Both the position numbers and the translations under genes were made by a program. Below the pieces are notes generated by a model. The model made no database searches. It saw nothing but the letters and a program-made list of their open reading frames with translations, and was not told the DNA's origin. From assembly GCA_013415595.1 (NCBI GenBank), contig JAAEEW010000060.1:1-16950 (forward strand): a stretch of DNA of 16,950 bases, given 5' to 3'. Source of the DNA: Methanosarcinales archaeon. Its GTDB lineage: Archaea > Halobacteriota > Methanosarcinia > Methanotrichales > Methanotrichaceae. Shown in pieces: positions 1-6,242 of this stretch. Within the stretch, counting starts at the first letter, position 1. Every line of letters begins with the position of its first letter.

Positions 1-20
1 ATTAATAACCTATAAATACA

Positions 21-1391
21 ATAGATATTCTATCTAGACTCGAAGGGGGTAGATCGTAATGGTCGATCAATGCTCATTCGAGGAGAATCTTATCGAGAGG
101 GAACTTTGTGAGCTATTTCCGCCTGAATGGCTTAGTGCTAAAGCAAAGGAGACGGGATTGATAAAGCGTGAGCGCAAGATAAACCCCGTTCTTATTTTCT
201 GGGTTCTGGCTATCGGTTATGGGACGCATCTCCAACGAACTCTCGCAGGTCTGAAACGCAACTATGAGCGAGTGTCGAACCAAACATTGAGCGACAGCAG
301 CTGGTATTACCGATTTACCCCAGAGCTGGTGACCTTTCTCCGGGAATGCGTAGTTAGAGGCATTGAATATTTGGCCCAAGAACCCAACAGAACACTCAGT
401 GATCGCCTTTCACCTTTCGAAGACGTCTTGATTCAGGACTCCACCATAGTTCGGCTACATGAAAAGCTGGCAAAGATCTGGCCAGCCACGAGATCGCGCA
501 AAGTGGCGGCTGGTGTCAAGGTTGCGGTTTTGACCAGTGCAATAGCGAATGGCCCCAAGAGCATAGCATTGTACCCCGAAAACACAAATGAACTAAAGAC
601 CCTGAAGATAGGTCCCTGGATAAAGGACCGCATACTGCTTATTGACCTCGGGTTCTACAAGTATCAGATGTTCACTCGCATCAAGGAGAATGGCGGGCAT
701 TTCGTATCCAGGCTGAAGAGCAACGCAAATCCTCTGATTGTTGAGACCAATCGCACCTATCGAGGCAGAAGCATTGATGTCAAGGGAACGCATCTTCAGG
801 ACATCCTGAAGAACTTGAAAAGACAGGTGCTCGATGTCGATGTGGAGGTAACCCTTTATCGCCGAGCATATCGGGGCAAGGAGAAAAAGGATAGCGAGCG
901 GTTCAGGTTAATTGCTGTTTACAACGAAGACGAAGACAAGTACCATCTATACATCACAGACATAACGCCAGAAGTGTTGGAGCCTGAGGAAGTAGCCAGG
1001 CTATACGGGGCTCGATGGGAGGTGGAGATACTCTTTAAAGAGCTCAAGAGCAAATATGCACTGGACGTCGTTCCTACATCCAATCCCCAGGTAATTGAAG
1101 CCTATATATGGATCTCAATACTCTCGCTATTAATAAGCAGAAGAGTTTATAAAATTGTACGTAGACGTAATCCAGCTATAAACGTAGTGCGGTTTACTCA
1201 GCTCAGATGGAGCAACTCGTTCTGTGAGAAGGCCAGCTGTTTGCTGAACGATGTTCTCAGATATTTGGGATTAGATACCTCTATATTAACTTCCTTTAAT
1301 ATTAGTTTAAGTGAAGCACTTGACCCACATGTGAATAGAAGGCGATATACTGAGGAATGGTGGGCTTAACCGATGACACATGAATATCTAT
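21..1391 (+). mobile_element. Probable IS4-type insertion sequence (ends uncertain)
   Basis: The transposase gene is flanked by a perfect 10-bp inverted repeat: ATAGATATTC at 21-30 and its complement GAATATCTAT at 1382-1391. That would give an element of about 1.37 kb, normal for IS4. The match does not extend on either side and the adjacent 10 bases (11-20 and 1392-1401) are not a target duplication. The best TATA box for the transposase lies outside the left repeat. The true left end may therefore be further left, outside the window, and these repeats may be coincidental. Confidence 0.35.
59..1369 (+). CDS. IS4-family DDE transposase
   Basis: This gene encodes a 436-residue transposase that would cut and join the ends of its insertion sequence. 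The DDE triad is visible: the first Asp in LIQDST (about D127), the second in LIDLGF (about D196), and the Glu (about E323) inside the IS4 signature Y-x2-R-x3-E-x6-K, seen as YGARWEVEILFKELK at 316-330. The length is normal for an intact family member and no frameshift is seen. The ATG at 59 has a GGGGGT ribosome-binding sequence at 45-50 and a TATA-like CTATAAATAC near 10-19. Base composition is clearly more AT-rich than the metabolic genes, consistent with a mobile origin. It stands alone, close to the 3' end of a tRNA gene. The family call is seen directly; whether the element is still active is unknown. Confidence 0.9.
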   Translation: MVDQCSFEENLIERELCELFPPEWLSAKAKETGLIKRERKINPVLIFWVLAIGYGTHLQRTLAGLKRNYERVSNQTLSDSSWYYRFTPELVTFLRECVVRGIEYLAQEPNRTLSDRLSPFEDVLIQDSTIVRLHEKLAKIWPATRSRKVAAGVKVAVLTSAIANGPKSIALYPENTNELKTLKIGPWIKDRILLIDLGFYKYQMFTRIKENGGHFVSRLKSNANPLIVETNRTYRGRSIDVKGTHLQDILKNLKRQVLDVDVEVTLYRRAYRGKEKKDSERFRLIAVYNEDEDKYHLYITDITPEVLEPEEVARLYGARWEVEILFKELKSKYALDVVPTSNPQVIEAYIWISILSLLISRRVYKIVRRRNPAINVVRFTQLRWSNSFCEKASCLLNDVLRYLGLDTSILTSFNISLSEALDPHVNRRRYTEEWWA

Positions 1392-1441
1392 CCATCTCTG
1401 CCGAAGGCTGGAATCGTGAGGTACGAATTTTAGAATTTAGG

Positions 1442-1547
1442 TGCCGGGGACGGGATCCGAACCCGCGACTTCAAGATGCCTCAGGACGAGCGCACAAAGC
1501 TTGTTACCCTATGAGTCTTGCGCCCTAACCAGCTAGGCCACCCCGGC
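1442..1547 (-). tRNA. tRNA-Met (CAT), intron-containing
   Basis: Read on the minus strand, GCCGGGG at 1547-1541 pairs with CCCCGGC at 1449-1443, followed by discriminator A at 1442. The T arm is GCGGG-TTCGGAT-CCCGT. The anticodon stem is CAAGA/TCTTG, with loop C-T-CAT-A, then the intron, then A38. The mature RNA would be 74 nt. No CCA is encoded. CAT could mean elongator Met, or Ile2 with modified C34. The D arm (CCTAGCTGGTTAGGG) and an intron at 37/38 resemble archaeal elongator tRNA-Met, which I prefer. Confidence 0.9.
1478..1509 (-). other. Intron of tRNA-Met, 32 nt
   Basis: The intron lies between tRNA positions 37 and 38. CTCA (32-35 of the tRNA) pairs with TGAG near the intron's 3' end. 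This leaves three-base bulges T36-A37-G and G-C-A38, the bulge-helix-bulge recognised by archaeal tRNA splicing endonuclease. ACAAGCTTTGT inside the intron is self-complementary and can form its hairpin. Confidence 0.85.
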
Positions 1548-1573
1548 GTTGGCATCTCACCTGTGGTGAATTC

Positions 1574-1590
1574 TTACATAAGGTTTTTGC
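1574..1590 (-). promoter_or_regulatory. Candidate TATA/BRE promoter of tRNA-Met
   Basis: On the minus strand the sequence reads GCAAAAACCTTATGTAAG, an A-rich BRE-like stretch followed by a TATA-like CTTATGTAA. It lies about 27-40 bases upstream of the tRNA 5' end at 1547, the distance expected for an archaeal TATA box. This is judged from position and composition only. Confidence 0.45.
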
Positions 1591-1602
1591 TCCAAAGAGG
1601 CC

Positions 1603-1677
1603 TCCCCGGCCCGGGGGACCGCCCTGCCGGGGGGCATTCAAATCCCGCAGAGATTCGCTTCCCTCCGCCAGGGAGGG
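1603..1677. other. GC-rich inverted repeats ahead of coaBC
   Basis: The 168-base gap between tRNA-Met and coaBC holds two GC-rich foldable segments. CCCCGGCCCGGGG (1604-1616) is nearly self-complementary and can also compete with CCCTGCCGGGGG just downstream. CCCTCC (1661-1666), loop GCCA, GGGAGG (1671-1676) forms a 6-bp stem. They lie between two divergent genes and could be leader structures of coaBC or transcription barriers. No known riboswitch class is recognised. Confidence 0.35.
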
Positions 1678-1715
1678 ATAACCTTTTTCTGAGCCGCAGC
1701 CGAATTATCCTGATA

Positions 1716-2915
1716 ATGGAACTAAGCATCTCCGGCACCATCAGCGACACCCTCTCCGGCAAGCTCATCGTGGTGGGGGTCACCGGCAGCATCGCCGCCG
1801 TGCGGGTGGTGGACCTGATTCGCGACCTCATCCGCCGCGGGGCCGAGGTCCGCTGCGTCATGTCCGCCGCCGCCAGGCAGATCCTCCACCCCTGGGCCCT
1901 GGAGTACGCCAGCGGAAACCCGGTGATAACCGAGATCACCGGCCAGGTGGAGCACGTGGCCCTCTGCGGCCTGGAGGGCCGGGCAGACCTGCTGCTCATT
2001 GCCCCGGCCACGGCCAACACCATCGGCAAGGTGGCCCAGGGAATCGACGACACTCCAGTCACCACCTTCGCCACCACGGCCATCGGCAGCGGCAAGAGGG
2101 TGATGGTGGTACCGGCCATGCACCAGGCCATGTACTCCCATCCGGCGGTGGTGAAGAACCTGCAGGTCCTGAAGGAGATGGGAATCGCTCTGGTGGCCCC
2201 CAGAATCGAGGAGGGCAAGGCCAAGATCGCCGACAACTCCCGCACCGTCCTGGAGGTGGAGCGCCTCCTGGGGCCGGGAGACCTTCGAAGCCGGAAGGTC
2301 ATGGTCACCAGCGGGGCCACGGCGGAGAATGTGGACCCCATCCGCATCCTGACCAACCGGGCCTCGGGACGTACCGGCCTGGAGATCGCCCTGGAGGCCT
2401 ACCGCCGGGGGGCGGAGGTGACCATTGTCCACCGGGCCGGGATGGGTCTTCCCTTCCGGGAGATCCGGGCCGACAGCGCCGACGAGATGACCGAAGCGGT
2501 CCTGAAAGAGCTGCAGGGGGGCTACGACGCCCTGATCAGCGCCGCGGCCATTGGCGACTTCACCATCGACTCCGCCTCGGAGAAGATCAAGTCCTCCGGC
2601 GAGGTGGTCCTGCGCCTGAAGCCCGCCCGAAAGCTCATCCGATCCGTCCGGGAGGCCTACCCCGATTTGAAGATGGTGGGCTTCAAGGCGGAGACCAACA
2701 TCTCCCAGGAGGAGCTGGTCCGCCGGGCCCGGGAGTCCATGGACCGGGCCCGCCTCGACCTGGTGGTGGCCAACGACGTGGGCGGCAGGGGCATGGGCAC
2801 CGAGGACAACCGGGTGCTGATCATCCGCCGGGACGGCCAGAGCACGTCCGCCGAGGGCAAGAAGAGCCTGATAGCCCGGGCGGTGCTGGACGCCCTGGTC
2901 CGGGAGCTGGTATGA
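1716..2915 (+). CDS. coaBC: Bifunctional phosphopantothenoylcysteine decarboxylase / phosphopantothenate-cysteine ligase
   Basis: This 399-residue protein joins 4'-phosphopantothenate to cysteine (CoaB) and decarboxylates the product to 4'-phosphopantetheine (CoaC, FMN-dependent), a cytosolic step of CoA synthesis. CoaC domain (1-185): GVTGSIAA at 21-28, the active-site His region EHVAL (H80), PATANT at 97-102 (PASANT motif) and PAMHQAM at 133-139 (PxMNxxMW motif). CoaB domain (about 192-399): VTSGATAENVDPIR, the nucleotide-binding KIKSS at 290-294, and AND at 352-354. I chose ATG 1716 because the reading frame upstream runs into the tRNA gene and family homology starts at about residue 15. 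The stop overlaps the next start by ATGA (2912-2915), which suggests translational coupling. Both catalytic domains look complete. Confidence 0.95.
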   Translation: MELSISGTISDTLSGKLIVVGVTGSIAAVRVVDLIRDLIRRGAEVRCVMSAAARQILHPWALEYASGNPVITEITGQVEHVALCGLEGRADLLLIAPATANTIGKVAQGIDDTPVTTFATTAIGSGKRVMVVPAMHQAMYSHPAVVKNLQVLKEMGIALVAPRIEEGKAKIADNSRTVLEVERLLGPGDLRSRKVMVTSGATAENVDPIRILTNRASGRTGLEIALEAYRRGAEVTIVHRAGMGLPFREIRADSADEMTEAVLKELQGGYDALISAAAIGDFTIDSASEKIKSSGEVVLRLKPARKLIRSVREAYPDLKMVGFKAETNISQEELVRRARESMDRARLDLVVANDVGGRGMGTEDNRVLIIRRDGQSTSAEGKKSLIARAVLDALVRELV

Positions 2916-3757
2916 AGGCCTTCGTCCCCGGCCACATCACCGGATTTTTCGCTGTCAAACGGGACATCGATCCCTTCCGGGCAGGGTCGGTAGGCTGCGG
3001 GATGACTCTGGGGGTGGGGGCCACCACATGGCTCGAGCCCCTCCTGCCGGGCGAGGAGAGCGAGGTGATCCTCAACGGCCAGCCCTCCCCGGCCCCGGTG
3101 AGCAGGCAGGTGATCGATTTCCTGGCCCCCGGGCCGGTGCGGGTGCAGACCGACCTGCAGATGGTCATGGGCGCCGGCTTCGGGGCCAGCGGCTGCGGAG
3201 CCCTGGGGGCGGCCTACCTGCTCAACGCCCGGTTCAACCTGGCCCTGACCTCCAACCAGGTGGGAGCAGTGGCCCACCAGGCGGAGGTGGCCAACGGCAC
3301 CGGCCTGGGGGACGTGATCGCCCAGAACACCGGCGGCCTGGTGATCCGCCTGCATCCCGGCGCCCCGGGGACGGGAGTGGTGGACCGCATACCCATCCCC
3401 CCCACCAGGGTCTATTGCCTGGTCCGGGGTCCCATGTCCACCAGCCAGGTCCTCTCGGATCCGGAGGTGATGAGAGAGGTCAACCGGGCCGGAGAGCGGG
3501 CGGTGAAGGAGCTACTGGCCCGTCCCACCCTGGAGGAGTTCATGCGCCTCTCCGCCCGCTTCGCCCGGGAGTCGGGCCTGGCCAGGGACTGGATGCTGGA
3601 CGCCATGGAGGCGGTGGAGGCCAGGGGCGGCCAGGCCAGCATGATAATGCTCGGCGACTCCCTCTTCGCCGTGGGGGAGGAGAGCGAGGAGGCGCTCCGG
3701 GAGTTCGGCCCGGTTGTCTCCACCTACGTTACCAAGTGGGGTGCCTATCTTGACTGA
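2912..3757 (+). CDS. Pantoate kinase (archaeal GHMP kinase, PoK)
   Basis: The 281-residue product phosphorylates pantoate to 4-phosphopantoate with ATP, the archaeal replacement for the first half of the bacterial pantothenate synthetase/kinase route. The sequence has the GHMP-kinase plan: an N-terminal FVPGHITGFF segment (4-13) and the glycine-rich phosphate-binding loop GAGFGASGCGALGAAY (87-102, motif 2). The family length and the start MKAFVPGHITG match archaeal PoK (COG1829). Neighbours carry out the next steps of the pathway, which supports substrate assignment over other GHMP kinases such as homoserine or mevalonate kinase. It overlaps coaBC by 4 bases and its 3' end overlaps the ligase start by 8. 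No transmembrane or signal segment is seen. Assignment is by family resemblance plus context. Confidence 0.93.
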   Translation: MKAFVPGHITGFFAVKRDIDPFRAGSVGCGMTLGVGATTWLEPLLPGEESEVILNGQPSPAPVSRQVIDFLAPGPVRVQTDLQMVMGAGFGASGCGALGAAYLLNARFNLALTSNQVGAVAHQAEVANGTGLGDVIAQNTGGLVIRLHPGAPGTGVVDRIPIPPTRVYCLVRGPMSTSQVLSDPEVMREVNRAGERAVKELLARPTLEEFMRLSARFARESGLARDWMLDAMEAVEARGGQASMIMLGDSLFAVGEESEEALREFGPVVSTYVTKWGAYLD

Positions 3758-4514
3758 GATACCCAAATCCCATCCCCGTTATGCTTCGCTGGTGGCCAGG
3801 GAGAGAGTGGCCGCCGGAGTGAAGGAGGGAATCACAAGCGTCCAGGGGCTGATCGCCCAGGGACGGGGTGAGGCCTTCGACTACCTGATAGGAGAGCTAA
3901 CCCTGCCCTCGGCCCTGAAGGCCACCAGGACGGCGGCGGCCCTGCTCCTGCTGGCAGAGCGTCCGGCCCTGAGCGTGAACGGCAACGTGGCCGCCCTGGC
4001 CTCCCGGGAGATGGTGGACCTGGCAGCGGCCCTGAACATCCCCCTGGAGGTGAACCTGTTCCACCGCACCGAGGAGCGGGTCAGGCTCATCGCCGACCGT
4101 CTTCGAAGCCAGGGGGCCTCAGAGGTGCTGGGGGAGAAGACCGACGTGCTCATCGCCGGGCTGGACCACAGCCGGGCCCGGGCCACCAGGGGCGGAATAT
4201 TTGATGCCGACGTGGTCCTAATCCCCCTGGAGGATGGCGACCGCTGCGAGGCCCTGGTGGCCATGGGAAAGAAGGTAATCGCCATCGACCTCAACCCCCT
4301 CAGCCGCACCGCCCGGAAAGCCTCGGTCTCCATCGTGGATAACATAGTCCGGGCGGTCCCCAACCTGATCCAGGCGGTCCGGGATCTGAGGGGCCTGGAG
4401 AGATCGGAGCTGGAGAGGATGGTCCGGGAGTACGACAACAAGGAGACCCTGCAAGCTGTAGGGGAGGAGATGCAGTCCTACCTGGCCGAACAGTTCTCAG
4501 CCCTGGACTCCTGA
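3750..4514 (+). CDS. 4-phosphopantoate--beta-alanine ligase (archaeal phosphopantothenate synthetase, PPS)
   Basis: This enzyme condenses 4-phosphopantoate with beta-alanine, using ATP, to give 4'-phosphopantothenate, the substrate of the CoaBC encoded two genes upstream. It belongs to the archaeal COG1701/DUF137 family. Features fitting the family are the N-terminal IPKSHPRYASL segment, the NGN motif (about 77-79), the GLDHSRARA stretch, and DNIVRAVPN (about 197-205) near the C-terminus. I prefer TTG 3750 (254 residues): it makes the protein begin MTEIPKSHPRY as family members do, and a GGGGTG ribosome-binding sequence sits at 3739-3744. GTG 3741 or ATG 3714 would add 3 or 12 residues that do not look conserved. 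The start overlaps the PoK stop by 8 bases, so the three genes are probably one transcript. Confidence 0.92.
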   Translation: MTEIPKSHPRYASLVARERVAAGVKEGITSVQGLIAQGRGEAFDYLIGELTLPSALKATRTAAALLLLAERPALSVNGNVAALASREMVDLAAALNIPLEVNLFHRTEERVRLIADRLRSQGASEVLGEKTDVLIAGLDHSRARATRGGIFDADVVLIPLEDGDRCEALVAMGKKVIAIDLNPLSRTARKASVSIVDNIVRAVPNLIQAVRDLRGLERSELERMVREYDNKETLQAVGEEMQSYLAEQFSALDS

Positions 4515-4526
4515 GAGGACGACAAA

Positions 4527-4536
4527 GGAGCGCTCC
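4527..4536. repeat. Perfect palindrome after the CoA operon
   Basis: GGAGCGCTCC is a 10-bp perfect palindrome 12 bases after the PPS stop codon. It may contribute to the end of the CoA operon transcript or may be a chance restriction-like palindrome. The remaining bases to 4590 show nothing else recognisable. Confidence 0.3.
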
Positions 4537-4589
4537 GTAGGTGGGGTCTGGGGTGAGAGCGCCTGAGGCCAAAGACAAAGATTGACCTC

Positions 4590-4608
4590 AAAAACATTTT
4601 TATATTAG
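4590..4608 (+). promoter_or_regulatory. BRE/TATA promoter of a probably leaderless gene
   Basis: AAAAACATTTTTATATTAGA is a strong archaeal BRE plus TATA box (TTTTTATATT at 4597-4606). Transcription about 25 bases downstream would begin close to the ATG at 4628. No Shine-Dalgarno sequence precedes that ATG. The arrangement predicts a leaderless mRNA. Confidence 0.65.
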
Positions 4609-4627
4609 AAGGGCTTTATTAACCAGT

Positions 4628-5326
4628 ATGCGTGAGCACACTCTGGACTACCAATTGCTCATGAAGGCAGTTTACGCTGCCACCAGCGCCAGTGGGACAG
4701 TATATCCTAATGATTATAATTACGTCGCCATTTCACTGGATGCGGTCCGGTCGGTGCTGTCTTCCTTCAAGCCCGGCCCCTGGAGCCCGGAGCTCTCCGA
4801 CAGCGAGGAGAAGGCCCGCAGGCTGTGGTATCTGTTCAAGGACATGCACCCCTTCTCCGCTTGCGGCATAATCAGGCTCTCGGCCCCCGTCCCCCAGGAC
4901 ATCGTGGGCGTGGTCACCATCGAGGACCTGCAGCTGGGGTACAAACACGAGAGGTTCACCTCCAGCGACGATTCCTGGATGGGGGAGGAGATGCTCTATG
5001 ACGACATGCTCTGCGACGACATCTCGGAGTACATAGACACCCGTCCCTTCGCCGCCACGTACAGGATCGGCCAGAAGGCCGACGCCGGGCCAGGAGCGGC
5101 CCCTGGAAAAAGCCTGGCAGGCAACCTGGGAGCAAGCCTGGGGAAATCCTGGCTGGGGAAGGCTGTCGATGCCCAGACCCAGAGTTCCTCCATCGATCCT
5201 TCAGTGCCGGAGATGACCCTGATAGACCCGTCCACCAAGCAGATATTCAAGAGGAGCTGGGGCGGAACCTTCGGGGTTGGGTCCTGGCCCATATCCAGCA
5301 TCCGGGCCTTTGCCGTCTGGTTTTAA
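4628..5326 (+). CDS. Hypothetical protein, no recognised family
   Basis: I do not recognise this 232-residue protein. It has no signal peptide and no transmembrane helix. The N-terminal two thirds (1-140) look globular and mixed: an early helix (DYQLLMKAVYAATSA), an aromatic stretch (YPNDYNYVAISL), and a strongly acidic segment at about 118-140 containing SSDDS, EEMLYDD and DDISEYID. Residues about 152-175 form a Gly/Ala/Lys-rich low-complexity linker with GKSLAG and GKSWLGK. The C-terminus (WGGTFGVGSWPISSIRAFAVWF) is hydrophobic and aromatic. It is transcribed alone from its own promoter. The codon pattern and GC content match the conserved genes, so it is likely real and resident. ATG 4661 is a possible internal start, but the promoter spacing favours 4628. 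Confidence 0.75.
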   Translation: MREHTLDYQLLMKAVYAATSASGTVYPNDYNYVAISLDAVRSVLSSFKPGPWSPELSDSEEKARRLWYLFKDMHPFSACGIIRLSAPVPQDIVGVVTIEDLQLGYKHERFTSSDDSWMGEEMLYDDMLCDDISEYIDTRPFAATYRIGQKADAGPGAAPGKSLAGNLGASLGKSWLGKAVDAQTQSSSIDPSVPEMTLIDPSTKQIFKRSWGGTFGVGSWPISSIRAFAVWF

Positions 5327-5335
5327 TTTTTTTTG
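5320..5335 (+). terminator. T-run terminator
   Basis: GTTTTAATTTTTTTTG starts within the stop codon of the 4628 gene and contains runs of 4 and 8 T. Oligo-T tracts on the coding strand are the usual archaeal termination signal. It also separates this gene from the convergent LRV gene. Confidence 0.7.
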
Positions 5336-5345
5336 AGGATTGGCC

Positions 5346-6173
5346 TCATCCTTCCAGCAGGCGGTCCCGGGCCGCCTTCTTCACGCTCTGGTCCTGGTCT
5401 TCTGCCAGCTTTTCCACTATATCCCTGGAGATCACGGCGTTGCCGGCCACTGCCTCACGCACCAGGAAGGACCAGTGCTCCGCCAGGCTCTCCAGGATCT
5501 CCCGGGGGGTGGATTCGTTCTCCGCCACCGCCCTTTGCACCTCCCACATCCGGTCTCTGGCCAGTCGGTCCAGGGCCTCCCCGGGAGTGAGGGGGTTGGC
5601 ACCCACTGCCTCTCTGACGTCGGTGATGCGGTCCATGGAGAGCATCTCCAGGATGGCCGGGGTGGTGGAGGGATTCTGGGCTATGCGGTACCTCACCTCC
5701 CAGCTGTGGTCCCTGGCCAGCCGCTCGATGTCCGGCCCGGACAGCTCCTCGTTTCCTGCCGCCGCCGCCCTCACCCCTTCGTCCTCCTCCCTGGTCAGGG
5801 CAGAGAGAACCTGTTGGGGCGCGTTCCTGTTCCCGGCCACCGCTTCCATGACGATCAGGCGGTTTTTCTGCAGGCCAAAGTCGAAGTCGGACATGACGTC
5901 CTGGGAGAGCTCGGCCAGGGCGTCGGGCGGGGTGCTGGCGTTCAGGGCCGCCGCCGCCCGGACGAATCCGTCCCGGTCCCGGGAGAGGATGGCCAGCAGG
6001 CTCTCCGGAGCAGAGGGGTTGCCGGCCACCGCCTCCCTCACCCAGGTCACCTGGTCCTGGGAGAGCTGGGCCAGCACCTCCTCCGGGGTGCTGGCGTTCC
6101 ATCCCACCGACCGTCGAACATGCCAGTCGTAGTTGCCGGCCAGCTCTCGCAGGATCTCCGGGTCGGTGCGCAC
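5346..6173 (-). CDS. Leucine-rich-repeat-variant (LRV) protein, ten repeats
   Basis: The 275-residue product is almost entirely LRV/HEAT-like repeats, an alpha/3-10-helix solenoid used for protein binding. Ten units are readable, most exactly 26 residues long, with the pattern LxxLAxDxxxxVRxAVAxNxxTP; clear copies are EEVLAQLSQDQVTWVREAVA and GEALDRLARDRMWEVQRAVA. Unit four carries 11 extra residues around FDFGLQKNR. There is no cysteine anywhere, so the N-terminal [4Fe-4S] cluster known from the Azotobacter LRV protein is absent. It follows the Vms1-like gene on the same strand with a short gap, so probably one operon. The start is uncertain: GTG 6173 opens the uninterrupted frame but lacks a good ribosome-binding site, while an ATG at 6209 has one but meets TGA two codons later. 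Partner unknown. Confidence 0.85.
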   Translation of the reverse strand: MRTDPEILRELAGNYDWHVRRSVGWNASTPEEVLAQLSQDQVTWVREAVAGNPSAPESLLAILSRDRDGFVRAAAALNASTPPDALAELSQDVMSDFDFGLQKNRLIVMEAVAGNRNAPQQVLSALTREEDEGVRAAAAGNEELSGPDIERLARDHSWEVRYRIAQNPSTTPAILEMLSMDRITDVREAVGANPLTPGEALDRLARDRMWEVQRAVAENESTPREILESLAEHWSFLVREAVAGNAVISRDIVEKLAEDQDQSVKKAARDRLLEG

Positions 6174-6242
6174 GTCGGCGGCCTGGCGCTCCGGCCAGGG
6201 TCAGGTCATGGAGATGCACCCCCCTGGTCAGGGCGGGAGGGC

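Noticed and set aside
1518..1715. Extending coaBC upstream to an ATG at 1518
   Set aside because: The extension reads through the tRNA-Met gene and GC-rich hairpins and encodes Pro/Arg/Gly-rich sequence with no homology to CoaC.
5346..6173. The 78-bp periodicity considered as a CRISPR or DNA satellite
   Set aside because: The periodicity is a coding repeat (26 residues) with diverged DNA copies and no conserved direct repeat or spacer structure.
5455..6219. A 254-codon frame starting at GTG 6219 in the LRV region, considered as a frameshifted N-terminus of the LRV protein
   Set aside because: Its translation beyond the first few residues is Gly/Arg/Pro-rich with no repeat pattern, and the LRV repeats run unbroken in the other frame from 6173.
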